Source of the DNA: DASQHY01 sp035602605
Lineage (GTDB): Bacteria > Acidobacteriota > Terriglobia > Acidiferrales > UBA7541
Assembly (NCBI GenBank): GCA_035602605.1
Contig: DATNLZ010000015.1
Location: 1-8,995 of the forward strand
Direction: 5' to 3'
DNA length: 8,995 bases
Positions 1-5,350 of the stretch are shown one piece after another. The notes under the pieces are model-generated. The model did no database searches. It was not told where the DNA came from and saw nothing but the letters and a program-made list of their open reading frames with translations. The translations under genes were made by a program, and so were the position numbers. Each line of letters opens with the position of its first letter. The stretch's first letter is position 1.

Positions 1-290
1 TGAGCCACCGGAGCCGATCGGACTTTGCCAGGTTGCCGGTCAAAGCTGGCAGCTCAAAGCAACATCGAGCCCCCTTGCTCCACGAAATTACTGGGTCAAC
101 CGATAGAATTTGAAGAATCGGGGTTTTGCAACAGCCTTTAGCTAACGATACTGAATGCAAGCGTGTCTTTCGCTCACTGTAGGGAACGTCATCTTCGTAC
201 CAGTGGGAATGCATAACGTAGAATCCTTTAGTTTCTTGACGGGAGAAAATCCGGGAGAGTTGGTACTCCACAAAAAATCCACGCAACTAA
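1..290. other. Intergenic or edge region without a supported gene
   Basis: No convincing gene is visible. A minus-strand frame is open from about 286 to the left edge, with an ATG at 212-214 and an AAGGA-like purine stretch about 9 nt upstream, but the 71 translated residues match no family I recognise. The first 56 bases can fold: TGAGC at 1-5 pairs with GCTCA at 52-56, enclosing TGCCAG (26-31) paired with CTGGCA (46-51). Neither observation is strong enough to call a gene or an RNA. Confidence 0.5.
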
Positions 291-329
291 GAAAAAGACC
301 CCCAAGTTCGGAGAACCTCGCCTGGGGGT
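291..329 (-). terminator. Rho-independent terminator of the HU gene
   Basis: Read on the minus strand, a 9-bp GC-rich stem is formed by the arms at 321-329 and 298-306 (ACCCCCAGG against CTTGGGGGT, one G-T wobble). A smaller GTTC/GAAC stem lies inside the loop, and the hairpin is followed at once by a T-rich tract (CTTTTT, 291-297). It lies about 110 nt past the HU stop codon in the right orientation. On the plus strand there is only a T3 run, so it works mainly for the minus strand. Confidence 0.8.
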
Positions 330-440
330 TTCAAAGAATCTGGCCGCCGCCGCACGTAATTGGATTGGAGGAAACATCTCCACAGCGCGAAAGGTCAGGG
401 AACGATCCGCGCTTGGTGAAAACAAATTGCGCAGCACAAC

Positions 441-734
441 TTAACTGCCGAGAATAGCGTCCTTGAAGGCTTTGGCGGCGCGCAAACGCACAACCGTTTT
501 GGCCTTGATCTTGATAGCCTCGCCGGTTTGCGGGTTGCGACCCATGCGGGCTTTGCGGTGCGCCTTGACTGCGCGGCCAAGATTAGGGATCACGAATTTA
601 CCCGCGGCGCCTTTGCATTCTCTCACCGCCAGTTTGAACAATTCTTCGAAAAACGTTGTGGCAGTTTTTTTCGGGGTTCCCACTTTTTCGGCCATGTGGG
701 CCACGATTTTGGACTTGCTCATCGGCTTTGCCAT
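441..734 (-). CDS. hup: HU-family DNA-binding protein
   Basis: A 97-residue histone-like nucleoid protein, the usual size for HU/IHF, expected to act as a dimer that bends DNA and compacts the nucleoid. The N-terminal helical part (about residues 6-42) is followed by the beta-arm region. The family signature G65-R-N-P-x-T-G71 is present, including Pro68, the residue that intercalates at the DNA kink in known HU structures. Lysine and arginine are abundant. The start at 734 is supported by a strong Shine-Dalgarno sequence (AGGAGGAGA, 745-753) 10 nt upstream; an internal Met5 is too far from it. The gene stands alone, with its own promoter (815-843) and terminator (291-329). HU is preferred over IHF because the arm reads RMGRNPQTGE, but the split between the two is not certain. 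Confidence 0.95.
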   Translation of the reverse strand: MAKPMSKSKIVAHMAEKVGTPKKTATTFFEELFKLAVRECKGAAGKFVIPNLGRAVKAHRKARMGRNPQTGEAIKIKAKTVVRLRAAKAFKDAILGS

Positions 735-814
735 CTAGTTTGCGTCTCCTCCTCAGAAGTGAATGCTGTGCGTCGCGCGAATCCGTACAAAAACTTCGGA
801 AACACGCCGGGCAC

Positions 815-843
815 ACTATAGCCAAGGCGCTGTGCGAATGCAA
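815..843 (-). promoter_or_regulatory. Sigma70-type promoter of the HU gene
   Basis: On the minus strand a -35 box TTGCAT (838-843) and a -10 box TATAGT (815-820) are separated by exactly 17 nt. Transcription would start near 808, giving a leader of about 73 nt before the HU start codon. Orientation and distance suit the HU gene, and no other gene could use it. Start site inferred, not measured. Confidence 0.7.
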
Positions 844-1038
844 GGTGAAATCATCAAAACGCCCATAAAAATCGCGGGTTTCCGAGATGGGGCTGTGCAA
901 AACCCCCATTCCATGCGGGTTCTAGGAGTTGCGGACCTGGTTGATGCGCAGTTTACGGCGTCGGGATGCGGTGCGGGAGCGGCGAGGGGCGACCTCGTGC
1001 TACCGCAGACCCGCAAGCTGGTCCACGGAAGCAGCGCA
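844..1038. other. Intergenic region behind the dipeptidase, with a weak hairpin
   Basis: With the HU leader and promoter this makes a 304-bp gap between the HU start and the dipeptidase stop. It holds a 6-bp stem (ATGGGG 887-892, CCCCAT 904-909). A competing partner, GCCCAT at 861-866, could pair with the same middle arm. On the minus strand a T5 run occurs only about 15 nt after the stem, so this is at best a poor terminator for the dipeptidase. I see no gene here. Confidence 0.4.
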
Positions 1039-2403
1039 CTACAACTTGACCAGGCTTTGGTAGAAGTGCGCGACGGCTTTGATGCCGCCGAAGTAATTTT
1101 CGAGCGCGATGTGCTCGTCCGGGGCATGAGCATTTTCGTCCGGCAAGCCGAAGCCCATGAGCACGCAGGGAACTTTAAACGTGTCGTACATCTGCGTGAC
1201 AAAGGGAATCGAGCCGCCTTCGCGAATAAAAACTGCCTTCTTGCCGAAGCCTTTTTCGAGCGATTCGATGGCCGTCTGGAAAATGGGATGGGTGTAGGGC
1301 GCGGCCCACGGCTTGCCTTTGCTGAGGACTTCAAAAGTGCAGGCAACGCTCGGGGGCAAAAGCTTTCGAACATATTTTTCAACGAGCTTGGCGATTTTGT
1401 CGGGGTCTTGATTCGGAACTAAGCGCGTCGAAAATTTAGCGTGAGCTTTTGCGGGGATCACGGTTTTGGCGCCTTCCCCGGTGTAGCCGCCCCACATACC
1501 GTTCAGCTCGAGAGTTGGGCGGGTCCACAGACGTTCAATGATGGTAAAACCTTTTTCGCCATCGAGTGCTGATGCGCCAACTGTTTTTCGAAATCCCTTT
1601 TCTTTCCAGGGAAGCGCATTGAGAGCTTTTCGTTCGGTCGCCGAAAGTTTCGCCACATCGTCGTAAAATCCGGGCACGGTAACGCGAAACTTTTTATCGT
1701 GGAGCTTGGCGAAAAGCTCGCTGAGGATCGTCAAAGGATTCGGAACAGCACCCCCGAATACGCCTGAATGCAAATCCTGCGCGGCACCAGTGATTTCTAA
1801 TTCATAATAATTGAGGCCGCGAAGACCATAGGTAATCGAAGGAACACCGGGCGCGAGCATCGAAGTGTCTGAAACGACCAGCGCGTCAGCCTGCAACCGT
1901 TTTTTGTTTTGCTGAACAAACTTCCAGAGGTTGACGCTGCCAACTTCCTCCTCGCCTTCGATCATCACTTTCACATTGATGGGCAGCTGGCCGGAAGTCT
2001 CGCGCAGAGATTCCAGTGCTTTCATATGAATGTGCACCTGGCCCTTGTCATCAGCGGTTCCGCGGCCGAAAAGATTGCCATTGCGGACGGTGGGTTCAAA
2101 GGCCGCGGAAGTCCACAACTCGAGCGGCTCGGGCGGCTGCACATCGTAGTGGCCATAAAAAAGAACTGTGGGCTTGCCGGGCGCTTCAAGCGATTCCGCA
2201 TAAACCAGCGGATGCATTTCCGTTGGCACAACTTCAACTGATTTCAGCCCCGCTACGCGAAGCTTGTCGGCAACCCATTGTGCCGCGCGCTGGATATCGG
2301 GCTTGTGTTCACGTTTGGCGCTGACGCTGGGGATACGCAGAAATTCGCTGAGCTCGGCTAAATGCGCGTCACGCTTCCGGTCAATGTGTTCGAACAGATT
2401 CAT
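1039..2403 (-). CDS. M20-family metallopeptidase (dipeptidase)
   Basis: A 454-residue cytoplasmic zinc peptidase of the M20 family, carnosinase/CPG2-like, expected to hydrolyse dipeptides or related N-acyl amino acids using two metal ions. By comparison with the family, the metal and catalytic residues are H85 (in GHYDVQP), bridging D118 (GTADDKG), general base E152 and ligand E153 (EGEEEVGS), D179 (VVSDTS) and H426 (NAHAPDE). The dimerisation (lid) domain occupies roughly residues 195-310, including the D-L-H-S-G-x-F-G-G motif at 210-218. There is no signal peptide. The reading frame is open back to an ATG at 2436, but 2403 is chosen: that is where M20-like sequence begins (MNLFEHIDRK), a G-rich RBS-like run lies 6 nt upstream, and a good promoter (2424-2452) lies between the two candidates. 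Substrate cannot be told from sequence. Confidence 0.95.
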   Translation of the reverse strand: MNLFEHIDRKRDAHLAELSEFLRIPSVSAKREHKPDIQRAAQWVADKLRVAGLKSVEVVPTEMHPLVYAESLEAPGKPTVLFYGHYDVQPPEPLELWTSAAFEPTVRNGNLFGRGTADDKGQVHIHMKALESLRETSGQLPINVKVMIEGEEEVGSVNLWKFVQQNKKRLQADALVVSDTSMLAPGVPSITYGLRGLNYYELEITGAAQDLHSGVFGGAVPNPLTILSELFAKLHDKKFRVTVPGFYDDVAKLSATERKALNALPWKEKGFRKTVGASALDGEKGFTIIERLWTRPTLELNGMWGGYTGEGAKTVIPAKAHAKFSTRLVPNQDPDKIAKLVEKYVRKLLPPSVACTFEVLSKGKPWAAPYTHPIFQTAIESLEKGFGKKAVFIREGGSIPFVTQMYDTFKVPCVLMGFGLPDENAHAPDEHIALENYFGGIKAVAHFYQSLVKL

Positions 2404-2423
2404 AGTGAGCCCCCGAAACAGAC

Positions 2424-2452
2424 ATTCTACGGACAAGAAATTTTTCGGGCAA
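2424..2452 (-). promoter_or_regulatory. Sigma70-type promoter of the M20 dipeptidase
   Basis: On the minus strand a -35 box TTGCCC (2447-2452; 4 of 6 consensus) and a -10 box TAGAAT (2424-2429; 5 of 6) are 17 nt apart. Transcription would begin near 2417, leaving a leader of only about 14 nt to the ATG at 2403 and excluding the upstream ATG at 2436. The -35 box lies just 18 bp from the end of the IS remnant at 2471, so any upstream activator site has been replaced by IS sequence. Confidence 0.6.
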
Positions 2453-2470
2453 GCGCGAAAGGGCCGTAGG

Positions 2471-2501
2471 TTGACATCCTCCCCCGGCTAAAGTCGGGGG
2501 A
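2471..2501 (-). repeat. Right-end hairpin of the IS200/IS605 remnant
   Basis: The arms CCCCCG (2481-2486) and CGGGGG (2495-2500) form a perfect 6-bp stem. It extends by an outer T-A pair (2480/2501) and inner G-T and C-G pairs, closing on a 4-nt loop. On the minus strand the loop region reads ACTTTAGC and the element ends nine bases later in ATGTCAA. In this family such hairpins are bound by the Y1 transposase and also form the 3' scaffold of the omega-RNA. There is no T-tract, so it is not a terminator. Confidence 0.75.
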
Positions 2502-2519
2502 TTCCTATTGGTTCTGTGT

Positions 2520-3167
2520 TTAAGCACAGATACCTTCGGTGGGTTCCTGACACGACGCCCTTACAACGGGCGAAGACGACGAACAGGCTAACAAGGCAAT
2601 GCCCTGCCTCTTTATGTTTACAGCACCAACCCAATCGGCATGGGCTGAGAACCCGCATGCAGTGCAAACAAAGGTCTCCTGCGTCTGGCGATTCTGTTTT
2701 GCGGTGTGCCCACACTCGGGACAAGTGCGGCTCGTATTCTGTGGAGGTACAGGGACTAGCAATCCGCCTCGCCACGCCGTCTTGTATTCCAGTTGACGGC
2801 GCAACTCGAACGGGCTGGCGTCGAGGATCGAGCGGTTCAGACCCGACTTGGCTCTGACATTCTTCCCCGGCTTATCCTTGGTGCCCTTGCTCGATGCCGA
2901 CATGTTCTGGACTTGCAGGTCTTCGATACAGACAACCGCGTGGTTTTTGCTGATGTCCGACGAGACCTTATGTACGAAATCCTTTCTGATGTTGGCAATC
3001 TTGCGGTGCAACTTGCTGATGTGTTGTTTGGCTTTCTTCCAGTTATTTGAGAACTTTTTCTTCTGTGCCCATCGGCGTTGCAGTTTTGCTAGTTTCGGCA
3101 GGAACTGTTTGAGCAGAGCGCACCGCTCGAAGTAATCAAGCGATACATTGAACAGCAGGCGACACCG
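2520..3167 (-). pseudogene. tnpB: 5'-truncated TnpB/OrfB RNA-guided nuclease
   Basis: An open frame of 215 codons, closed upstream by an in-frame TAG at 3168-3170, encodes the C-terminal half of a TnpB (normally around 400 residues). Recognisable parts in order: a basic helical stretch (SNNWKKAK, HRKIANIRKDFVHK), the RuvC-II segment with its glutamate (VCIEDLQVQNM), the conserved GKNVRAKSGLN block, a zinc ribbon (CPECGH and CTACGF) and the RuvC-III segment with its aspartate (ADWVGAVNI). The N-terminal wedge/REC part and the RuvC-I aspartate are missing, so it should be catalytically dead. The nearest start would be a TTG at 3009-3011 with no clear RBS. The retained part looks undamaged, with no internal stop or frameshift, suggesting a recent deletion or selection on the 3' end. 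Confidence 0.88.
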
Positions 3168-3183
3168 CTATAGTCGTGGCTTA

Positions 3184-3203
3184 CTCCGCCCTAAGGTGCG
3201 GGG
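3184..3203 (-). repeat. Possible left-end hairpin of the IS remnant
   Basis: On the minus strand CCCCGC (3198-3203) pairs with GCGGAG (3184-3189) with one A-C mismatch. Inside, CC/GG (3195-3196 with 3190-3191) pair around a TTA loop, leaving one bulged base. An irregular hairpin with a bulge and a TTAG loop resembles the transposase-binding hairpins of IS200/IS605 ends, and it has the same orientation as the right-end hairpin, as expected. The cleavage site itself cannot be fixed. Confidence 0.45.
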
Positions 3204-3294
3204 CTTGCGCCACTCACTGGTCAGGATTGCAATTAGGCACATCTTGCAGCGACAAATATTGACCCCAAAACAGCGTTGCCGCAGTATCGTGAGT

Positions 3295-3657
3295 ATGCTC
3301 GAAACGCAACATGCCACGGAGCGACGCAGCACGCGCGTGTTCATGCGTATCCGCGTGCGCGTCGAGGGCAAAACCAACGCCGGCCGCAAATTCCGCGAAA
3401 CTTGCCAAACCATCGTCCTCAACGTGCAAGGGGCTTTGCTGTACCTGGAGCATGAAGTTGCCAACGGAGCGATGCTGATGGTTTCCAATCCCTTGACGCA
3501 GGAGGAGCAGGAATGCCGCGTCGTGTTTCTCGGTGACGCCGGTGACAAGGGCCAGCGCGTGGGCGTGGAATTTTTGTCGCCTTCGCCGCATTTCTGGGGA
3601 GTCGATTTTCAAGGTGTGTGCCGCGTAACCCCGAGCGAACCTCCCCACTCGAATTAG
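3295..3657 (+). CDS. PilZ-like domain protein
   Basis: A 120-residue protein with the layout of a small stand-alone PilZ domain, a beta-barrel that in many bacteria binds cyclic di-GMP and modulates motility, secretion or polysaccharide synthesis. An N-terminal basic RxxxR-like stretch (ERRSTR, residues 9-14) is followed by a beta strand (VFMRIRVRVEG). The second canonical motif, (D/N)xSxxG, is degenerate: it reads N43-V-Q-G46-A, so ligand binding is doubtful. A hydrophobic core strand (ECRVVFLG) and GVEFL follow near residues 73-94. The frame is open upstream to an ATG at 3148, but that part lies in IS sequence; ATG 3295, or GTG 3289 two codons earlier, is more credible. No clear RBS or promoter is visible. 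Confidence 0.65.
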   Translation: MLETQHATERRSTRVFMRIRVRVEGKTNAGRKFRETCQTIVLNVQGALLYLEHEVANGAMLMVSNPLTQEEQECRVVFLGDAGDKGQRVGVEFLSPSPHFWGVDFQGVCRVTPSEPPHSN

Positions 3658-3811
3658 ACGGTATTCCTCTCGAAGAGTCTCCGCACATCCTTTTTCTTGA
3701 CCATGGGTACCTTGCAGGAATCCGGTTACGACCACCCATTGAATCGTTGGCGATTAGACGCCACTGGGAACAGTTGCCAGGGCGAGTTGTTTTGGCCGAA
3801 AATAAATCGAA

Positions 3812-4393
3812 ATGCTTACGGATCGGCCTCCCAGCAATTCCTCGATGCTTGCGCAGTTCCTCGCCAGTGACCGGTTATGCCAGATGGACCTCCCGCTGGA
3901 CAATCGCCTGCGTGAGCGGGCAACGTTCATTGAGTGCGCGATGAGAGAGCAGACCCGATCCGCAATGTTGCGCGGGTGCTCGGAGTTTCTGAAGACGGCA
4001 TCTGATTTCTACGGTGTGGATACCCCCGAAGTGCGCATCCTTGCAGCCCGCCCCTTGCGTGGGCGCGAGGGCAGCTCGACCGAGCTTTTCGCGGACTACT
4101 GGCCGGCGACAATGCTGATCCGCATTTGGAGCCGGACGGCAGTGCGCAAGCAGGTCACATCGTTCGGCACCTTCCTGAGCACGCTGTGCCACGAGTTCTG
4201 CCATCATTTAGACTGCCAGCGCCTGGGATTTGGCAAGTCGCCGCACACTCGCGGTTTTTACGAGCGTACCGCAGTGCTGTATCATCACGCCCGCGGGACA
4301 CCGCCGAAGCGATTGTTCTGGGTACGATTGCCTCGCGGCCGCTGGCGCATCGATTGGTCGAGAATGAATCGTGAAGCAAGCAGGGCACCATGA
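3812..4393 (+). CDS. HExxH metalloprotease-like protein of unknown role
   Basis: A 193-residue protein with a zinc-protease signature H127-E-F-C-H131 followed by H-L-D, and a conserved-looking downstream block H145-T-R-G-F-Y-E-R152 that may give the third metal ligand (H145 or E151). It resembles hypothetical acidobacterial proteins annotated as putative metallopeptidases, and distantly the SprT/minigluzincin type. I cannot name a substrate. There is no signal peptide or membrane segment, so it should be cytoplasmic. An in-frame stop lies at 3803-3805, so ATG 3812 is the first possible start. Met12 (ATG 3845) begins the part that resembles homologues (MLAQFLASD) and may be the real one; neither has a good RBS. 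It follows the PilZ-like gene by 154 bp and overlaps the next gene by 4 bp, so it is probably co-transcribed with it. Confidence 0.75.
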   Translation: MLTDRPPSNSSMLAQFLASDRLCQMDLPLDNRLRERATFIECAMREQTRSAMLRGCSEFLKTASDFYGVDTPEVRILAARPLRGREGSSTELFADYWPATMLIRIWSRTAVRKQVTSFGTFLSTLCHEFCHHLDCQRLGFGKSPHTRGFYERTAVLYHHARGTPPKRLFWVRLPRGRWRIDWSRMNREASRAP

Positions 4394-5235
4394 GAACCAT
4401 CCCGTTTCTGCCGGTTGCAGGATTGTTGCTGACTCTGGCCAGCTGTGGCGGACACAACGCCAGCACCGCACCTAATCCTCCGCCTGGTCAACAGGCGTGG
4501 ACGTTGACCTGGAGCGATGACTTCGACGGACCCAATGGCTCTGCGCCTGACAGCACCAAGTGGGCCTACGACATTGGCGGGAAAGGCTGGGGCAACAATG
4601 AGCTGGAGACCTACACCAGTCGCACGCAGAATGTGACTCTGCAGGACGGCAATCTGGTTATCCAGGCGCTTAAGGAAACCTTGACGGGAAGCGATGGCGT
4701 CACGTGTAATTACACTTCTGCAAGGCTAAAAACGCAGGGAAAGTTTCGGCAAAGCTATGGGCGCTTTGAAGCTCGAATCAAAATCCCCTACGGCCAGGGT
4801 CTCTGGCCGGCTTTCTGGATGCTGGGTGACGATATCGGCACGGTTGGATGGCCCCTGTGCGGCGAGATTGACATCATGGAAGCCATTGGCAAGGAGCCCT
4901 CGATCGTTCATGGCAGCATGCATGGCCCCGGATATTTCGGCGCCAAAGGGCTAACCGGGGCGTACACGCTGGCAAGCGGAACGTTCCGGGACGACTTCCA
5001 CATCTTCGCGGTGGAGTGGGAGCCCGATGTTGTGCGCTTTTACGTGGACGGCACCTTATACCAGACCCGCACACCCACGGATATTCCGCCGGGCAGTCGA
5101 TGGGTGTACGATCACCCTTTTTTTATCCTGTTGAACGTCGCCGTGGGCGGCAATTGGCCGGGCAATCCCGATGCGACGACAACGTTCCCGCAGAAAATGC
5201 TGGTGGATTACGTTCGGGTCTACGCCCGCCAGTGA
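4390..5235 (+). CDS. Glycoside hydrolase family 16 lipoprotein (beta-1,3-glucanase type)
   Basis: A 281-residue secreted enzyme. The N-terminus is a lipoprotein signal peptide (hydrophobic residues 4-18, lipobox L-A-S-C with C19), so it should be anchored to a membrane facing the periplasm or exterior. A short Pro-rich linker (about 20-35) leads into one GH16 beta-jelly-roll domain (about 37-281). The catalytic motif is E159-I-D-I-M-E164: Glu159 is the expected nucleophile, Asp161 the assistant and Glu164 the acid/base. The Met-bulged form ExDxxE is typical of laminarinases and lichenase-related enzymes. Flanking GRFEARIKIP, GLWPAFWMLG and the closing VDYVRVYAR strand are also typical. A laminarin-like beta-1,3-glucan is the best guess for substrate. 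The ATG overlaps the stop of the preceding gene (ATGA), suggesting translational coupling. No carbohydrate-binding module is attached. Confidence 0.95.
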   Translation: MRTIPFLPVAGLLLTLASCGGHNASTAPNPPPGQQAWTLTWSDDFDGPNGSAPDSTKWAYDIGGKGWGNNELETYTSRTQNVTLQDGNLVIQALKETLTGSDGVTCNYTSARLKTQGKFRQSYGRFEARIKIPYGQGLWPAFWMLGDDIGTVGWPLCGEIDIMEAIGKEPSIVHGSMHGPGYFGAKGLTGAYTLASGTFRDDFHIFAVEWEPDVVRFYVDGTLYQTRTPTDIPPGSRWVYDHPFFILLNVAVGGNWPGNPDATTTFPQKMLVDYVRVYARQ

Positions 5236-5293
5236 AAAAACAACGAAGTATTTGAGAGCCCTTCCCCAGGTGCTAGATTAAGATATCGTTAGG

Positions 5294-5328
5294 TCATATC
5301 CGGCGATTCGATCTTCTAATGGATATGA
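5294..5328 (+). promoter_or_regulatory. Inverted repeat in the ileS leader
   Basis: A perfect 8-bp inverted repeat, TCATATCC (5294-5301) and GGATATGA (5321-5328), encloses a 19-nt spacer and ends 22 nt before the ileS ATG, just upstream of its RBS (GAGGG, 5335-5339). It could be a repressor-type operator or a leader hairpin. It has no T-box features (no AGGGTGGNACCGCG-like antiterminator) and no T-tract. Function is not known. Confidence 0.4.
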
Positions 5329-5350
5329 GCTCCTGAGGGCCTGCGTTTCT

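Larger units (their letters stand above)
2471..3203 (-). mobile_element. Internally truncated IS200/IS605-type element
   Basis: A decayed element on the minus strand. Its right end is well defined: after the tnpB stop comes a GC-rich hairpin and then a terminus ending in TCAA (2471-2474 on the plus strand), as in IS608-like elements. Inside it lies a 5'-truncated tnpB. At the other side a second hairpin with a similar CCTTAG-type loop (3184-3203) has the position and orientation expected for a left end, though the left boundary is not fixed and may lie some bases beyond 3203. No tnpA is present, so it cannot move by itself. It separates the divergent dipeptidase and PilZ-like genes. A deletion between the left end and the middle of tnpB is the simplest explanation. 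Confidence 0.75.

Noticed and set aside
1..60. tRNA gene at the left edge
   Set aside because: The bases near the start look superficially like the end of an inverted tRNA (gagccaccgg), but no acceptor, anticodon or T-arm set could be built.
887..909. Rho-independent terminator for the dipeptidase
   Set aside because: The 6-bp stem is not directly followed by a T-tract on either strand; kept only as a weak hairpin.
763..1422. 219-residue plus-strand frame opposite the dipeptidase 3' end
   Set aside because: It is antisense to a confidently identified M20 coding region and its translation resembles no family; it follows from the codon pattern of the real gene.
2404..2436. Longer dipeptidase start at the ATG at 2436
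   Set aside because: It lies upstream of the likely -10 box and transcription start, and the extra 11 residues do not look like the M20 N-terminus, which begins at MNLFEHIDRK.
2471..3203. RNA-guided repressor (TldR-like) encoded by the tnpB remnant
   Set aside because: The protein lacks the whole N-terminal nucleic-acid-binding part, not just catalytic residues, so it is unlikely to bind a guide RNA and DNA by itself.
3148..3294. N-terminal extension of the PilZ-like protein starting at 3148
   Set aside because: The extra 49 residues are read from the antisense of the tnpB remnant and IS end; they are very Arg-rich and show no domain. A start at 3289 or 3295 is more credible.
5236..5350. 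T-box riboswitch upstream of ileS
   Set aside because: The leader is only about 115 bp and lacks the conserved antiterminator sequence and a terminator; only a simple inverted repeat is present.
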